NCBI GenBank assembly: GCA_023014485.1
Contig: JAJOZX010000196.1
Coordinates: 1,572,501 to 1,636,500 of the forward strand
Length of the DNA: 64,000 nucleotides
Direction: 5' to 3'
Source: Bathynomus jamesi
Lineage: Eukaryota > Arthropoda > Malacostraca > Isopoda > Cirolanidae
Position 1 is the first letter of the stretch. Each line of letters opens with the position of its first letter. The position numbers and the translations under genes are program-made. This document shows, one piece after another, positions 1 to 10,717 of the stretch. The notes under the pieces are model-generated. The model made no database searches and was not told where the DNA came from. It saw only the letters and a list, made by a program, of their open reading frames with translations.

Positions 1-920
1 ATAAGTTTGGTAACCCCTTTTAATTCTCATATAATTATTTTACTTCAACTTAATAATAAGTCAAATTTATCATAGATTAAATTTCCTCGCTTCTTTTCAT
101 CCTATGTCGGTTAATATATTTTAAAATTAAAAAGATTCAAAGAAAACAATTTATTAATTCTGAAATTCTGACTAAATCTGTAAAGTTGAGGATTCATTAA
201 AGACAAACTAAGGTTCCACTTATGCAGTTAATGGAACAGTACTACTTCAACAATACTGTACATACACTTCAAATGCAAAGAAAAAAGTATGTTGGCTCCA
301 ACATTTTTTAATGTTTTAAGAGCTGTATACAGTACCTCTAGTCGCGTTTACATCGAAAAAGTTGAAGCGTTATTATTTGTATACTAAAAATATTTTAACG
401 TAGAAGGGGAGTAAGTCCACAAACATGATGCGAAAATTCAATACAGCTTAATTATTATTTTAATGATTAAAAAAAAAGTGTATTTTAGACTGAATCTTCC
501 TTTTTAATAAAAAAAAAAAAAAACCAACTAATGACGTATTCATACAATAATAATAAAAGAGGGTATCATTAGCATTTTAATGATGTTTTCCTCCGATTTC
601 TTCTGAAAATATCTCATAAAGAATTTTCTTAAAATGCAAAAGAAGCTGAGGTAAATTATAGGATTTATCTCAAAATAAAAACTGCTTCTAAATTTTAACG
701 AACCAATTATGAATTTTTAAAATATACAGAAAAAAACACGAGGAGTATAGTGCTTTTCTGGAATAGAATTCATTGAAAATTTTCTGTCGTAACACATGTG
801 CCATGGTAACGGGACATAATTTCATTAATAGGTGATGATGTCATTAGTGACGTTGTACTTAAACGAAATGAGGGATTTGGTACTTAAGGATTTGTTGACC
901 CACAACAAAGAATAACAAGT
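1..920. other. AT-rich DNA, no gene seen
   Basis: Very AT-rich sequence with homopolymer A runs near 470-520. I find no open frame with recognisable motifs, no RNA gene and no terminal repeats. The decayed jockey fragment to the right fades out near 900-930. Confidence 0.6.
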
Positions 921-929
921 GAAACACCA

Positions 930-1516
930 CAACAGTTCAACATAGCGAAAGTTTGAGCGAAAAGTTCATTTTAATCAGGAAAAGAGACGGCAACTGAGTC
1001 GTCAGAAAAGTGGAGGGAAAGAAAAAGAAATAAAGTTGTTGGAGAGGTTCTTAGATAGGTGTTAAGCGAGAAGGATCTGAATGAAGGAGTTGAATGACGA
1101 CGGAACCTTCTCAAAGCCTTCTCTCTGTTGCGGATAACATTAAAACAAAGTTAAACCAAAGATTTTTTGCATTAGTGATAGAAAAAGAATATGAAGTGTA
1201 CTCCATCCCCGAGAAATCACCTCTATGATGGGTTCAGCGCACTCGGAAGGCCCACAACCACGGAATTAATAATCGTTCCATGAGAAATCATAGACGTACT
1301 GCCTAAGGGCCTCCCCATCGGCGGTGCCTAAGTGCTAAAGGCGCTTCCTTTTGGGAGGATTCAAAGACGGAACTGGAGCGGTAGGACAGGAAACAGATAT
1401 AAGATTGTCGTCGGAGGAACCCAACAGAGTAAAAGTTTAACAGAGTAAGAAGGAATGTTGGGCCTATCTCCAAGGCGATCAGGGATATGAATAGGGTGCT
1501 ATACAATCTGCTCTAG
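930..1516 (-). pseudogene. Jockey-like non-LTR element, end of endonuclease and linker
   Basis: Minus-strand translation of 1310-1516 gives, across frame changes, PDRLGD, then SSDDNLISVSCP and NPPKGSAF, which are hallmarks of the C-terminal half of the APE-like endonuclease of decapod jockey/I elements. Continuing down to about 930 there are shorter matches (SGMEYTSYSF, then NELFAQTFA) to the linker before the RT domain. It directly continues the fragment at 2996-3503; the two were separated by a transposon insertion at 1517. Several stops and frameshifts show that it is dead. Recognition is from remembered family sequence, not from a search. Confidence 0.7.
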
Positions 1517-2995
1517 CCTGCAGGGGCATATTAAGGGCAGGGCACTCAGGGCACGTGCACTGGGCCCCGCGCTTTAATGGGCCACCCACTCTAGAGAAGA
1601 GACTCCGCTTATTATATAAAATTAGATCAGATTTTGTGTCATTAGATATAGGTTTTTGGAAAGTGGAAACCCATCAAGAAAAAACTGAAAATGGTTGGAA
1701 AATAACATTATTATTGCACTTTCATTTTTACATATAGGTAATAGCTGATGCTGCCGATGAATTGCTGTTTTTACACTTTACACTGATTTCCTCCATGTTT
1801 TTTTTTATTTTCCTTACTTGATTATGCTTTCAAGTTTCAATACTATTTCTTACGTACAACAACAGTATTATTGACTTTTGTATATTTACATTGGCGCAGA
1901 ATTTTCCTAACAAGTTAACTGCTATTTGGCAACTCCGAGCAGGGCCGTTTCCTCCAATAGGCGAAATAGGCGACTGCCTAGGGCCCCGCTTCAAAAAAGT
2001 GTAGGAGGCAAAATTTCTGAAGGATACGATCGAGATTGAATTCTAAACAATCTTTATATTTATTGAGTGAAATGTTTTTAAAAAGATAAAAATATTTTTG
2101 TTCAAAGTGTGCAGTGTTAATTATGCTTAAAATTTACAACAAAAGAAACTAACTTTCAATGAAAATTTTCATTTTGGCAATGCAAATTTGGCTTACTGTG
2201 TACAATGCTAGTTATAGGCATATTCTTTAAAATAAATTTAAAAAGTTAGTAACCCCCCAAAAAAAAATCTTGTCTAGGCCCCCCCCTCCAAATGCTAGAA
2301 ACGGCCCTGACTCCGAGTCTCGCCCATAGCGCCAAAGAGAGATCTAAAGATGCCGAATGCTTCCAGCGTTCAGTTTTTGATTTGTTGCTGTGAGGGGAAG
2401 GTACGTCGTACGTATAGTGTTTTTGTATGTGTGTGTGTTTTACTATTGTAATGACAACATAAAAAGCTTGATACATATGGTATATCTACGTACGCTGGGT
2501 GCTTTTAAGATGGCAAGATCGCCTTTCATCTTTGTTTTGTTGATATGTTTGTTATAAAAAAAGGTTGATTTTTTTACTTAACTGTAAGTGTTACAATTTT
2601 CGGGACATTATTGTCGTCAAACTGTCATATGTACAATTATTTTGCAATAAATCGCTAATTATTTCAATTGTTTGGTACAAGAAACCTTGCATTTATTCAT
2701 ATTACCAACTATTTATTATATTCTGCTGTTATTGTAACTAAAATATATATACTATTAGTATAATTTTTACAATTTTATTTACATATTTTTCATATTGTCG
2801 ACCTTATATTTTGTAGGGAGGAGATATTTAAAACAGATGAGTCCACCACACTGTATGCCATGATTAACCCTGTAAATTGTAGTATGCATTTATATTCATA
2901 TATTGTTATGGTTTCCATGTGTGTTCACGGAACCAATGGGCCCTGCAACTCATCTGGTGCCCTGGGCCCCGCGGTAGCTAAAGACACCCCTGGGC
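1517..2995. mobile_element. DNA transposon inserted in jockey endonuclease
   Basis: The 1479-bp insertion splits the jockey fragment. CTCTAG is present on both sides (1511-1516 and 2996-3001), the likely target duplication, and coding meaning resumes across it (a Leu-Glu pair is repeated on both sides). The ends are imperfect inverted repeats: CAGGGGCATATTAAG near 1521 against CAGGGGTGTCTTTAG read from the right end, each followed by a GGGCAC/GGGCCCCGC block. No transposase is visible inside. It carries a nested hAT MITE at 1940-2309. Superfamily is uncertain; a hAT relative is possible if the target duplication was an eroded 8-mer. Confidence 0.6.
1940..2309. mobile_element. hAT-type MITE (370 bp)
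   Basis: Perfect 11-bp terminal inverted repeats CAGGGCCGTTT (1940-1950) and AAACGGCCCTG (2299-2309) are flanked by an exact 8-bp duplication ACTCCGAG (1932-1939 and 2310-2317). An 8-bp target duplication with CAGGG ends is typical of hAT elements. There is no coding capacity. It sits inside the 1517-2995 transposon, so it is the younger insertion. Confidence 0.85.
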
Positions 2996-3503
2996 CTCTA
3001 GATTATTCAGGATAGAAAAGTTGTAAGCTAGTTCACCAGGGATGTTAGTGAAATGGGAGGAAAGCCAAAGGCGGTGATGACCAATGAAATCTCCTAAAAT
3101 GGAGATTTCAGCGAAAGGAGAGTGAAACAGAATGTATGCCACTTTGGAAGTGAGGTTGTTAAAGAGTTTTGGATAGTCAATAGAATTAGGGAAAAGGTAG
3201 ACAGTACAGCTATACTTAGTTTGAGATTGGTACGTCAGCCGTAGCCAGAGGGTGTAGAATTCGGAGGATTCAAGTTTGTGAATACTAGTGCAAGTTAGAC
3301 TGTTGTGTACATATACTCAACATCGACCCTTGGAAGGAAATTAAGTATAGAGAAAGTAGGAGAGTACAGAAAAAGGGTTGCTGTTGGTTGTCCTAGACAC
3401 CTAAGTTTCAGTGAGGAAGAGAATGTGAGGTTTAGAGGAGGAGAGGTGGTGTTTAACAGATTGAAAATTTGAGGAAAGACCACGTATGTGGGAAGTAGCA
3501 GAG
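2996..3503 (-). pseudogene. Jockey-like element, APE endonuclease fragment
   Basis: The minus strand read from about 3503 down encodes, over several frames, IRGLSSNF, then SSSKPHILFLTET, KLESSEFYTLWLRLT, YPKLFN, AEISILGDF and NIPGELAYNFSIL. These match in order the N-terminal half of the endonuclease domain of decapod jockey elements (TET and GDF are conserved blocks of the exonuclease-endonuclease-phosphatase fold). Multiple frameshifts. It continues at 1516 after the inserted transposon. Its upstream end coincides with the left terminus of the foldback-like element at about 3504. Confidence 0.75.
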
Positions 3504-3767
3504 TAGTATGACTGCAAAATGGACGAGTGCAAATACAATTGCAAATGTTGCAAGAGTGCCACCCTTGTTGCAAGCCCCCAACCCCCAACCCCTTGTTGCA
3601 AGGCACCCCAAAAATGGGGGAGGGGGGAATGTTGCAAGTTGGAGGCGGAGTTATCCCCCAAGAGAAAGAAAGAAGAGAAGGAGAGAAAGGAGGAGGAGGT
3701 GTTCGCTCAGCTACTGCCAAGCGCATATGAGGTCTTCAGCCGTGCCGCCGCTCTCTTATAGGGCCCC

Positions 3768-4024
3768 TAATCAGCCAGTTAGCTTAGAAAGTTGAGTTGC
3801 CAGTTTGCGTTTACTTATTTAATTAAGTATACATTCTGGATTAATCAGCCAGGTGGCTAGAAGGCTGAGTTGCTACATTGCGCTATTTATTTAATTAGAC
3901 CATATATTAATCAGCCAGTTGGCTTATCTGGCTGAGTTGCCAGGTTGCGCTATTTATTTAATTAAACCATATATTAATCAGCCAGTTGGCTTAGAAGGCT
4001 GAGTTGCCAGATTCGCTATTTTTT
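3768..4024 (+). repeat. ~66-bp minisatellite, left arm
   Basis: About 3.8 tandem units of 66-74 bp. Each has AATCAGCCAGTTGGCTTAG, then GTTGAGTTGCCAG, then TATTTATTTAATTAA. The AGCCAGTTGGCT core is self-complementary, so each unit carries a small palindrome. The same units occur inverted in the right arm and again outside it at 7212-7590. Confidence 0.8.
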
Positions 4025-4409
4025 TATTTAAAATGTTGCAAATGCAATGGGACAAGATTTTACAATGCAATGTTGCATATGTTGCAAGATGTTGTCATTC
4101 GATCTTGCAAATGTTGCAAGATTAGGTCTAAGGTGGGGCGTAAAACGCCTAAAAAATCGTACGGAAAAAAAAGTAGGTCTAAGGTGGGGGTAAAGCAACG
4201 AACAATTCGTACGTGATGTTATAACTTCGATCAACTCGGACGTGGAAAAAATGCCAGACCTCGTTATAGCAACACTCGATCATTTCGTTTATCTCTCTTT
4301 CTCTCTCTCTCCCTCCCTCCAACCCTCTCAAACCCCCTGATGGACAAAGCTAATATCATCTTTCCACAACAAAAATTTGAATACATGTGATAAAAGGCCT
4401 TCTAATCTG

Positions 4410-4429
<20 letters not shown>

Positions 4430-4443
<14 letters not shown>

Positions 4444-6084
4444 AAATGAACAATGAATAATCAATATTCATTTTTTACTTGAGAAAACCAAAATCGCCTG
4501 AGCGAGTTTTGGATAGAATTTCGATTTGTACGTCTTTATTCATTACTGTATTTCTCTAATTCATCTTTTCTAATAATGACTTATACTGTACGTATGACAA
4601 TGTGAATAACTATGACGTCATAAAGTAACTTAATTCTCTTCACGTTTTCCATACCGTGAATACTGAATCACCCATTTGGTATGTGGATATCTTTCATGTT
4701 CAATGTATGGTAAATTCTTTAATAATAACTAAAAAAAAACCTTACACTCTATACGTCATTATTTATATGTTGTGGTGTTATGTAGTATAAATATTATTAT
4801 TCAACCATATTCATCTATACGTCCATATCTTATCTTAACCATTATCCAATATCAATTTTATTAAATATTCATTTTTACTCGTGTCAGTCTACGAAATGGT
4901 ACGAAACTTTATGCCTCCGTACCTGTTCGTTCAAAATCGTCCAAATACGTTCTCATGTATTATTTTTTTTATTTTTTACTTTTTATTTTTTAATTATTTC
5001 GCCTCCCGCAATGAACTCGAAAACGCTTATGCAAGTGTACGCAATTCGCTAATCACAGCAGAAATCGATCTGAAAACGAAAGACCTCCTGTCCCTCTGAT
5101 TTCAAATTTATAACTTATTATCATGTGTGTCATGTTGTGTATAAATTATCTCGTATGTGCCCATGTACTCTGTGTTGTACTAATAACCATATATAATAGC
5201 CATATATACTAACCTTATATAATAACCATATATAAATATAAAAACACTGTAAGAATTGTAAACGATGTAATGTACTTTAATGAAACTTTAATTAAACGAT
5301 AATAATTTAATATATAATGTAATAATGTATTAAATGGAAGTCTAATTAAACGATACTAAGTGAATATGAACTAATCCATAATTATAATAATTGTTGTAAA
5401 CCCGAAATTACAATGTACTCAGGGTGTACTTGGATTGTACTTAATGTAATACGAAATTATGTCGCCCTTTAGAAATGCATACTCGGCGAAAATACGATTT
5501 TTTTTTTTTTTTAATTTTATTTGGAATATTTCATTTGATCATGTGTTTAAAAGAGGGGAAACTTAACCTTCAAATTGCATTCCCCCAAAAATTTAGATTG
5601 TATATAAATCATGTAATTGTAAAATAATGTCACTTCTGCTTCTTAGACTACACTCCCTTGTTAGCAGCCTCGCTGCGAGGAGGGGGCAGAGGCCCCTTGC
5701 CTCCTTAAATTTTTAGATTCCGGTCTGAGCCTTGGTCGAAAGAGGTCGAACCTCTACCCTGTAAATTCAGAAGCTAATTCAGAGGCTGAGCACTACCTGT
5801 ACATTTTAGCAGTAAATTACAGTAAAAGATAGTATTTATCTTATCCTTCGAGCTTTGCTCTCTTCAGAAGAACTTAGTCATTAAACTTTCCGGATACGCT
5901 ATAAGAAGAGTCGGGAATCTTCAGAGAATTTAGTAAGCCTCCCTGAATCCTCCGAGCCACTATAGAAGAACTCGGAGAGTAATATAAAATAAAACTACTG
6001 CAAATAATACATCCGTTGCTGCCACCTAACTACAGTAGAACCCACGTCGACTTCGAACCAACCGAGGCCATAGACGGAGGGGTT

Positions 6085-6134
<50 letters not shown>

Positions 6135-6189
6135 TGTGTGTGTGTATATATATATATAATTTCAGATATAATTTCTGAAATTATATATA
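4430..6189. other. Centre of the foldback-like element, no gene
   Basis: AT-rich sequence with (AT)n at 4408-4438 and 6091-6200. The open frames are short and lack motifs. A GC-richer patch at 5665-5760 and a small repeated motif (CTCCGAG/GAAGAACTC) near 5850-5970 are the only other structure noticed. Confidence 0.5.
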
Positions 6190-6609
6190 TATATAATTTC
6201 AGATTAGAAGGCCTTTTATCACATATATTCAAATTTTTGTTGCGGAAAGATGATATTAGCTTTGTCCATCAGGGGGTTTGAGAGGGTTGGAGGGAGGGAG
6301 AGAGAGAGAAAGAGAGATAAACGAAATGATCGAGTGTTGCTATAAGGGGGTCTGGCATTTTTTCCACGTCCGAGTTGATCGAAGTTATAACATCCCGTAC
6401 GAATTGTTCGATGCTTTACCCCCACCTTAGACCTACTTTTTTCCGTACGATTTGTTCGGCGTTTTACGCCCCACCTTAGACCTAATCTCGCAAAATTTGC
6501 AAGACCGCTCGCATGGCAACATGTTGCAACATTTGCAACATTGAATTGCAGAAACATGCAACCTTGCATTGCAACATTTGCAACATTGCATTGTAGCATC
6601 TTGCAACAT

Positions 6610-6955
6610 TTTCGATAAAAAATAGCGAATCTGGCAACTCAGCCTTCTAAGCCAACTGGCTGATTAATATATGGTTTAATTAAATAAATAGCTCAACCTT
6701 ACAACTCAGCCAGATAAGCCAACTGGCTGATTAAGCCAGAATATATACTTAATTAAATAAATAAACGCAAACTGGCAACTCAACTTTCTAAGCCAACTGG
6801 CTAATTAATATATGGTTTAATTAAATAAATAGCGCAAACTAGCAAATGAGCCTTCTAAGCCACCTGGCTGATTAAGCCAGAATATATACTTAATTAAATA
6901 AGTAAACGCAAACTGGCAACTCAACTTTCTAAGCCAACTGGCTGATTAGGGGCCC
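6610..6955 (-). repeat. ~66-bp minisatellite, right arm
   Basis: About five units of the same repeat as at 3768-4024, in opposite orientation (GGCAACTCAGCCTTCTAAGC, then CTGGCTGATT, then TTAATTAAATAAATA). Units differ by small substitutions and by use of either the AACCATATATT or the AAGTATATATTCTGG linker variant. Confidence 0.8.
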
Positions 6956-7211
6956 TATAAGAGAGCGGCGGCACGGCTGAAGACCTCATATGCGCTTGGC
7001 AGCTGTCGTGCGAACACCCCTCTTCGTTTCTCTCCTTCACCTCTCTCTTTCTCTTGGGGGATAATTCCGCCTCCAAGTTGCATAACCCTTGTTGCTCTTG
7101 CATCATCCCCCCTCCTACATTTTGGGGTGCCTTGCAACAAACGGGGTGAGGTGGTACTCTTGCAACATTATGCAACATTTGCAATTGCATTTGCACTCAT
7201 ACATTTTGCGC

Positions 7212-7590
7212 CCGTACTACTTAGAAAGTTTCGTTGCCAGTTTGCGTTTATTTATTTAATTAAGTATATATTAATCAGCCAGTTGGCTTAGAAAGTTGAG
7301 TTGCCAGATTCGCTATTTATTTAATTAAGTATATTTATTAATCAGCCAGCTGGCTTAGAAAGTTGAGTTGCCAGTTTGCGTTCATTTATTTAATTAAACC
7401 ATATATTATTCTGCCAGTTAGCTTAGAAGGCTGAGTTGTCAGTTTGCGTTTATTATTTAATTAAGTATATATTCTGACTTAATCAGCTAGGAGGCTTAGA
7501 AGGCTGAGTTGCCAGATAGCAATATTTATTTAATGAAACCATATATTCTGTCTTAGTCTGCCAGGCAGCATAGAAGGCTTCTTAGAAGGC
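7212..7590 (+). repeat. ~66-bp minisatellite outside the right arm
   Basis: Five to six units in the same orientation as the left-arm array, immediately to the right of the inferred end of the foldback-like element. This third array means either that the element end is further right, that it inserted into an older copy, or that arrays recombined. Confidence 0.75.
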
Positions 7591-7662
7591 ATAAATGGCA
7601 TGTTTATAACCTTCGAGCGAATTAAAAGCGTACATACACTTACCGACTGTACACCCATCTTA

Positions 7663-7663
<1 letters not shown>

Positions 7664-7697
<34 letters not shown>
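7664..7697. repeat. (CA)n microsatellite
   Basis: Uninterrupted CA dinucleotide run of about 34 bp. Confidence 0.95.
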
Positions 7698-7701
<4 letters not shown>

Positions 7702-7721
7702 CATCACCAACAATCGTATAG

Positions 7722-7858
7722 ACTTTTAGGAGCTCCAACAGGAGATGGTGAAATGAGGGCTACGAATTTTAGGAGCTCACCTATCAAAAGGCGATGAGGG
7801 CTACGACATTTTAGGAGCTCACCCCATTTACACCGCGTATCCGATATGAGGGCTACAA
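7722..7858. repeat. ~53-bp tandem repeat, three units
   Basis: Three imperfect units, each with TTTTAGGAGCTC followed by GATGAGGGCTACGAC-like sequence. The open frames crossing it are repeat-derived and not convincing genes. Confidence 0.7.
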
Positions 7859-8183
7859 CCAAGCGTCCAAACGATTGGTGTTGAAACCCACCATCAACCA
7901 ACTCCTGGTAGACCGTCACTAAATATGTCCAATCGACAGAACTATTAAACAAATAGGATTATTGCAACGTTCGTTCATGCTGTTTATCTCCTTTTCTCAG
8001 TTGCCGTATGAGTTGCCAGTTTGCGCCTATTTATTTAACATATATCACGCCTTAGAAATCCGCTTTAAAAACCAAACAAAATGATATAATTAAATACCGT
8101 GTACAAACAAAAATGAATAAATAAAACGCCAATACATCATTCTGATTATTTAGATGAATTAATGGAAATAAATATACAATCGG

Positions 8184-8186
<3 letters not shown>

Positions 8187-8221
<35 letters not shown>

Positions 8222-8237
8222 TATATATATATTATAT
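8187..8237. repeat. (AT)n microsatellite
   Basis: AT/TA dinucleotide tract at the left margin of Polinton copy 1. Confidence 0.9.
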
Positions 8238-8429
8238 GATAAATAATAATAGCATCATGAATGGGAAATATATAATCAAAAATATACAAATCGGTGCATC
8301 ATGAATATATTAGTACAGGAAAAATATATAACTCTATTAAATATATTGAAAATATACAAAACGTATAATCAAATGCATATTAGTACAGGATATATATATA
8401 TACACACAAATTAAATATATTTCCTTTAT

Positions 8430-8756
8430 GTTCTACGATGCAAAACGCTAAACGCACACGTAATAGAGTCTACATCCAAATCGCCATTACTTTGTACATG
8501 GTAAAACCGTCCAAGCATCACTTCATCGTTTAACTGATACGGAGGTAAATGGCTTTCATATCATTCAATACTATTTTTGTGCCAACTTTACACCCGGCGG
8601 GCAAGTCATCTTTAAACGAACACAATCAAAAGCACGCACAAAGAGGTCATCGTTAACCACAATATCAAATACAAGTTTATAAACACGCCTTTCCAATCGG
8701 TTTTTTTTTCTTACCTTCCCGAGCTTTTCAATCGTGAACTCTTCTTCACCTTGCAT
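8430..8756 (-). pseudogene. Polinton conserved unknown protein 1 (copy 1)
   Basis: The open part (8571-8756) contains EEFTIEKLG, RLERRVYKLVF and DDLFVRAFDCV, matching the 135-residue ORF at 20793-21200 in copy 2. In copy 1 homology continues downstream to about 8430 in other frames, so the gene is frameshifted near 8600. I do not recognise the family. The leftward group of genes 1-3 precedes PolB on the same strand in both elements. Its preservation in two diverged copies argues for a real element gene, not a chance ORF. Confidence 0.6.
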
Positions 8757-9660
8757 AGCTGCAATTGAAATAATCTTCCAAGTTGTAACGACAGCTATTC
8801 ATTATATAGAGGTACAGCTCTTCAGGGTGAACAGTGTAGGCGAGCTCGGCTCTGTATCGCTCAAATGCTTTGTACCAAAGTTCAGGATATTTCGAAGAAT
8901 CTAAGCATTTTAAATATGCATCCAGCTCTAGACCATTCTTCCCCTGTTCATCCCTACATTCGATAAATCCGTCGAGCAGAGCGGTGTATTCGTGTTCAAA
9001 AACCGTGTCAAAATAAATCATATCCGTAACACGAGCGTCTAATATAGGCTTCAGCTTACGGAATCAGACGATTTCAAACATTCTGTCGAGGATGAAACGG
9101 TTTCGTGTAGGGACAAGAACGTCATTATTAGCTGTGTTCTTCCACATCAGTCGTATATCAATGCATGGTTGTTCGTTATTTATACACAATGTGCAAACAA
9201 CGGTGTATGAGGAGGCGTCACTAATCATCTCTCTTATTGTACCTACACCAACAGGTATTCTATAACGATCCTCTGCCCACCTCTCAAATATCACGAAGAT
9301 TCTATTCATCTCCTCAACACTTAAATAAATAACGTTACGTTTGCTTGCTTCCTTGCAGATCGTTTCAAGCACATAGTTAATGGTGCCGGTTTCACGCCTG
9401 AACACGCGCAATGACTTCGTCACGGAGACGTCGTACGAGGCGTTGAGAATGCTTCTCAAAGGGAGCTCCATCGTATTCGCACGTCCACTCGGTTCAAACT
9501 CTGCGATGACTATGGCACGTCCACTCGGCGCAAGTTCTGAGATGACTATGAGCCACAGGAGGCAGGATCGGCTCGAAGGGGTGGGGTGAGTCACGCTGAA
9601 GATACGTGTATGGGCTTCATCGAACTCGTATGCTCCGTGAGGTACACGGGTGGGCGGCAC
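8746..9660 (-). pseudogene. Polinton conserved unknown protein 2 (copy 1)
   Basis: Two minus-strand ORFs (9064-9660, 198 codons; 8746-9021, 91 codons) appear to be one gene split by a stop next to FRKLKPILDARVTDM, which in copy 2 reads through as FRKLKPILDTRVTDM. The C-terminal part has YFDTVFEHEYTALLDGF and LELDAYLK, the central part NEQPCIDIRLMWKN. No known domain recognised. In-frame tandem duplication at 9470-9550 repeats an SELAPSGRA-like decapeptide; copy 2 has only one unit. The 3' end overlaps unknown gene 1 by about 11 bp. Confidence 0.55.
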
Positions 9661-9896
9661 GGGAGGAGCGAGTCACACCATAATCTAATGAAACGTGTAC
9701 GGCGCTGATCGAATCGTTGTACCCCATTATATTGGGCAGGTGTTTTTAGAAATTTTCCGATACAAGAAGTAATTTCGGTTTTAATGTTTTATCACTCCCA
9801 CTCCCCCGAATACGCACCAGACATTTTTGCAAAGGTGGATTTTCACGAACTATTTTATAACGGTTTTAATGTTTTATCACTCACCATTTCCCCAAA

Positions 9897-10487
9897 CTAA
9901 ACATCTTCACAAACCGGCGCGCTATTAGAGAGAAACATATGTTCATATTTGGCCTTTTTGTTTAAGGAGTGATACTCATCTCTAAAGTCTGTTAAAAACT
10001 CACACAGACCATTATCCACAACCTCACTACAAACCTCATCATGATATATATTAATATATTGGTAAAAATACTTAAGATTGTCCATGATGACAATATTTAC
10101 ATTTTCAGCCGTAGGGTACGAGTAGTCGGTATGGTGTAACATGATACAATACCGTTTGTCACACCACTCATCCACAAGACTCACTACCCATAACTGTTGT
10201 TTATCTTCTGAACGTGCTGCTTCTTCTACCTCGCGGTATATGTGTGCCTTTATAAAGCTTAGCTCTATAACATACTTCAATACATCGTCTGTACTGCGAA
10301 ATCCTACAGTCTCCTCGCCAGAATACCCGTAGAGTATTTGAACATCTCGGTCCTTCGCACGGTTCAATGCAACCTTAAAAGAGGCAAAGGAGGGTGGAAT
10401 AGGGAGTTTTTCAGTATCCACCACATCTATGCACTTTGCAGAATACCACTTCATGAATGTTGAACACGCAATATTAAAGGTAGCCAT
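9897..10487 (-). CDS. Polinton conserved unknown protein 3 (copy 1)
   Basis: An open 196-codon frame starting MATFNIACSTFMKWYSAKC. It aligns over its whole length with 22203-22769 of copy 2; shared blocks are QILYGY, the ENVNxVIM(D/E)NLKYFY block, YHDEVCSEVV and EHMFLSNSAP. It is acidic/aromatic, with no signal peptide or membrane segment, and unlike any family I can name. Position (first leftward gene downstream of PolB) matches accessory genes of adintoviruses, but I do not infer a function. The frame is intact in copy 1, while copy 2 has lost the first ATG. Confidence 0.65.
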   Translation of the reverse strand: MATFNIACSTFMKWYSAKCIDVVDTEKLPIPPSFASFKVALNRAKDRDVQILYGYSGEETVGFRSTDDVLKYVIELSFIKAHIYREVEEAARSEDKQQLWVVSLVDEWCDKRYCIMLHHTDYSYPTAENVNIVIMDNLKYFYQYINIYHDEVCSEVVDNGLCEFLTDFRDEYHSLNKKAKYEHMFLSNSAPVCEDV

Positions 10488-10639
10488 TACTATTTTTCTT
10501 CTACGCGAGAGAATACACGTCTGAGCTCAAGGGTATACAGAGGTCAACTGAGCACGCAGGGATAGAGGCATGCTCAGATAGCTGCGTGACTCACGTTACC
10601 GGTCTTACAGTGGGCAGAGCTTAGCTTTTTACTATACAC

Positions 10640-10665
10640 ACACACGCACGCACACACGCACGCAA
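10640..10665. repeat. (CA)/(CG-CA) microsatellite
   Basis: Short CACACGCACGCACAC tract between unknown gene 3 and the PolB-leader remnant. Copy 2 has a pure (CA)n tract at the corresponding place (22963-22990). Confidence 0.85.
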
Positions 10666-10717
10666 AGGAGAAAGTGAAACGCTAGTTGAAACAAGATTTA
10701 TTTAATAAACGAAATAT

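Larger units (their letters stand above)
3504..7211. mobile_element. Foldback-like element with long inverted arms
   Basis: The segment from about 3504 to 4430 is repeated inverted from about 7211 to 6190. The outer ends read AGTAGTATGACTGCAAAATG on the left and AGTAGTACGGGCGCAAAATG from the right. Both arms hold, in order, a TTGCAA-rich block, a GAGAGCGGC(G)GCACGGCTGAAG block, a ~66-bp minisatellite, a second TTGCAA-rich block and a GA/CT-rich tract, ending inside at the AGAAGGCCTTTTATC motif (about 4390-4415 and 6200-6225). The ~1.76-kb centre has no coding signal. Long inverted arms made of subrepeats are typical of foldback elements. No target duplication could be confirmed; the right flank is more minisatellite. 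Confidence 0.55.

Noticed and set aside
3295..3795. 143-, 95- and 80-codon ORFs
   Set aside because: They join jockey remnant to foldback-arm sequence across the element boundary; the Arg/Glu-rich part is a GA-rich tract.
3768..7590. CRISPR-like array
   Set aside because: The ~66-bp units are contiguous minisatellite repeats without unique spacers, in a eukaryotic context.
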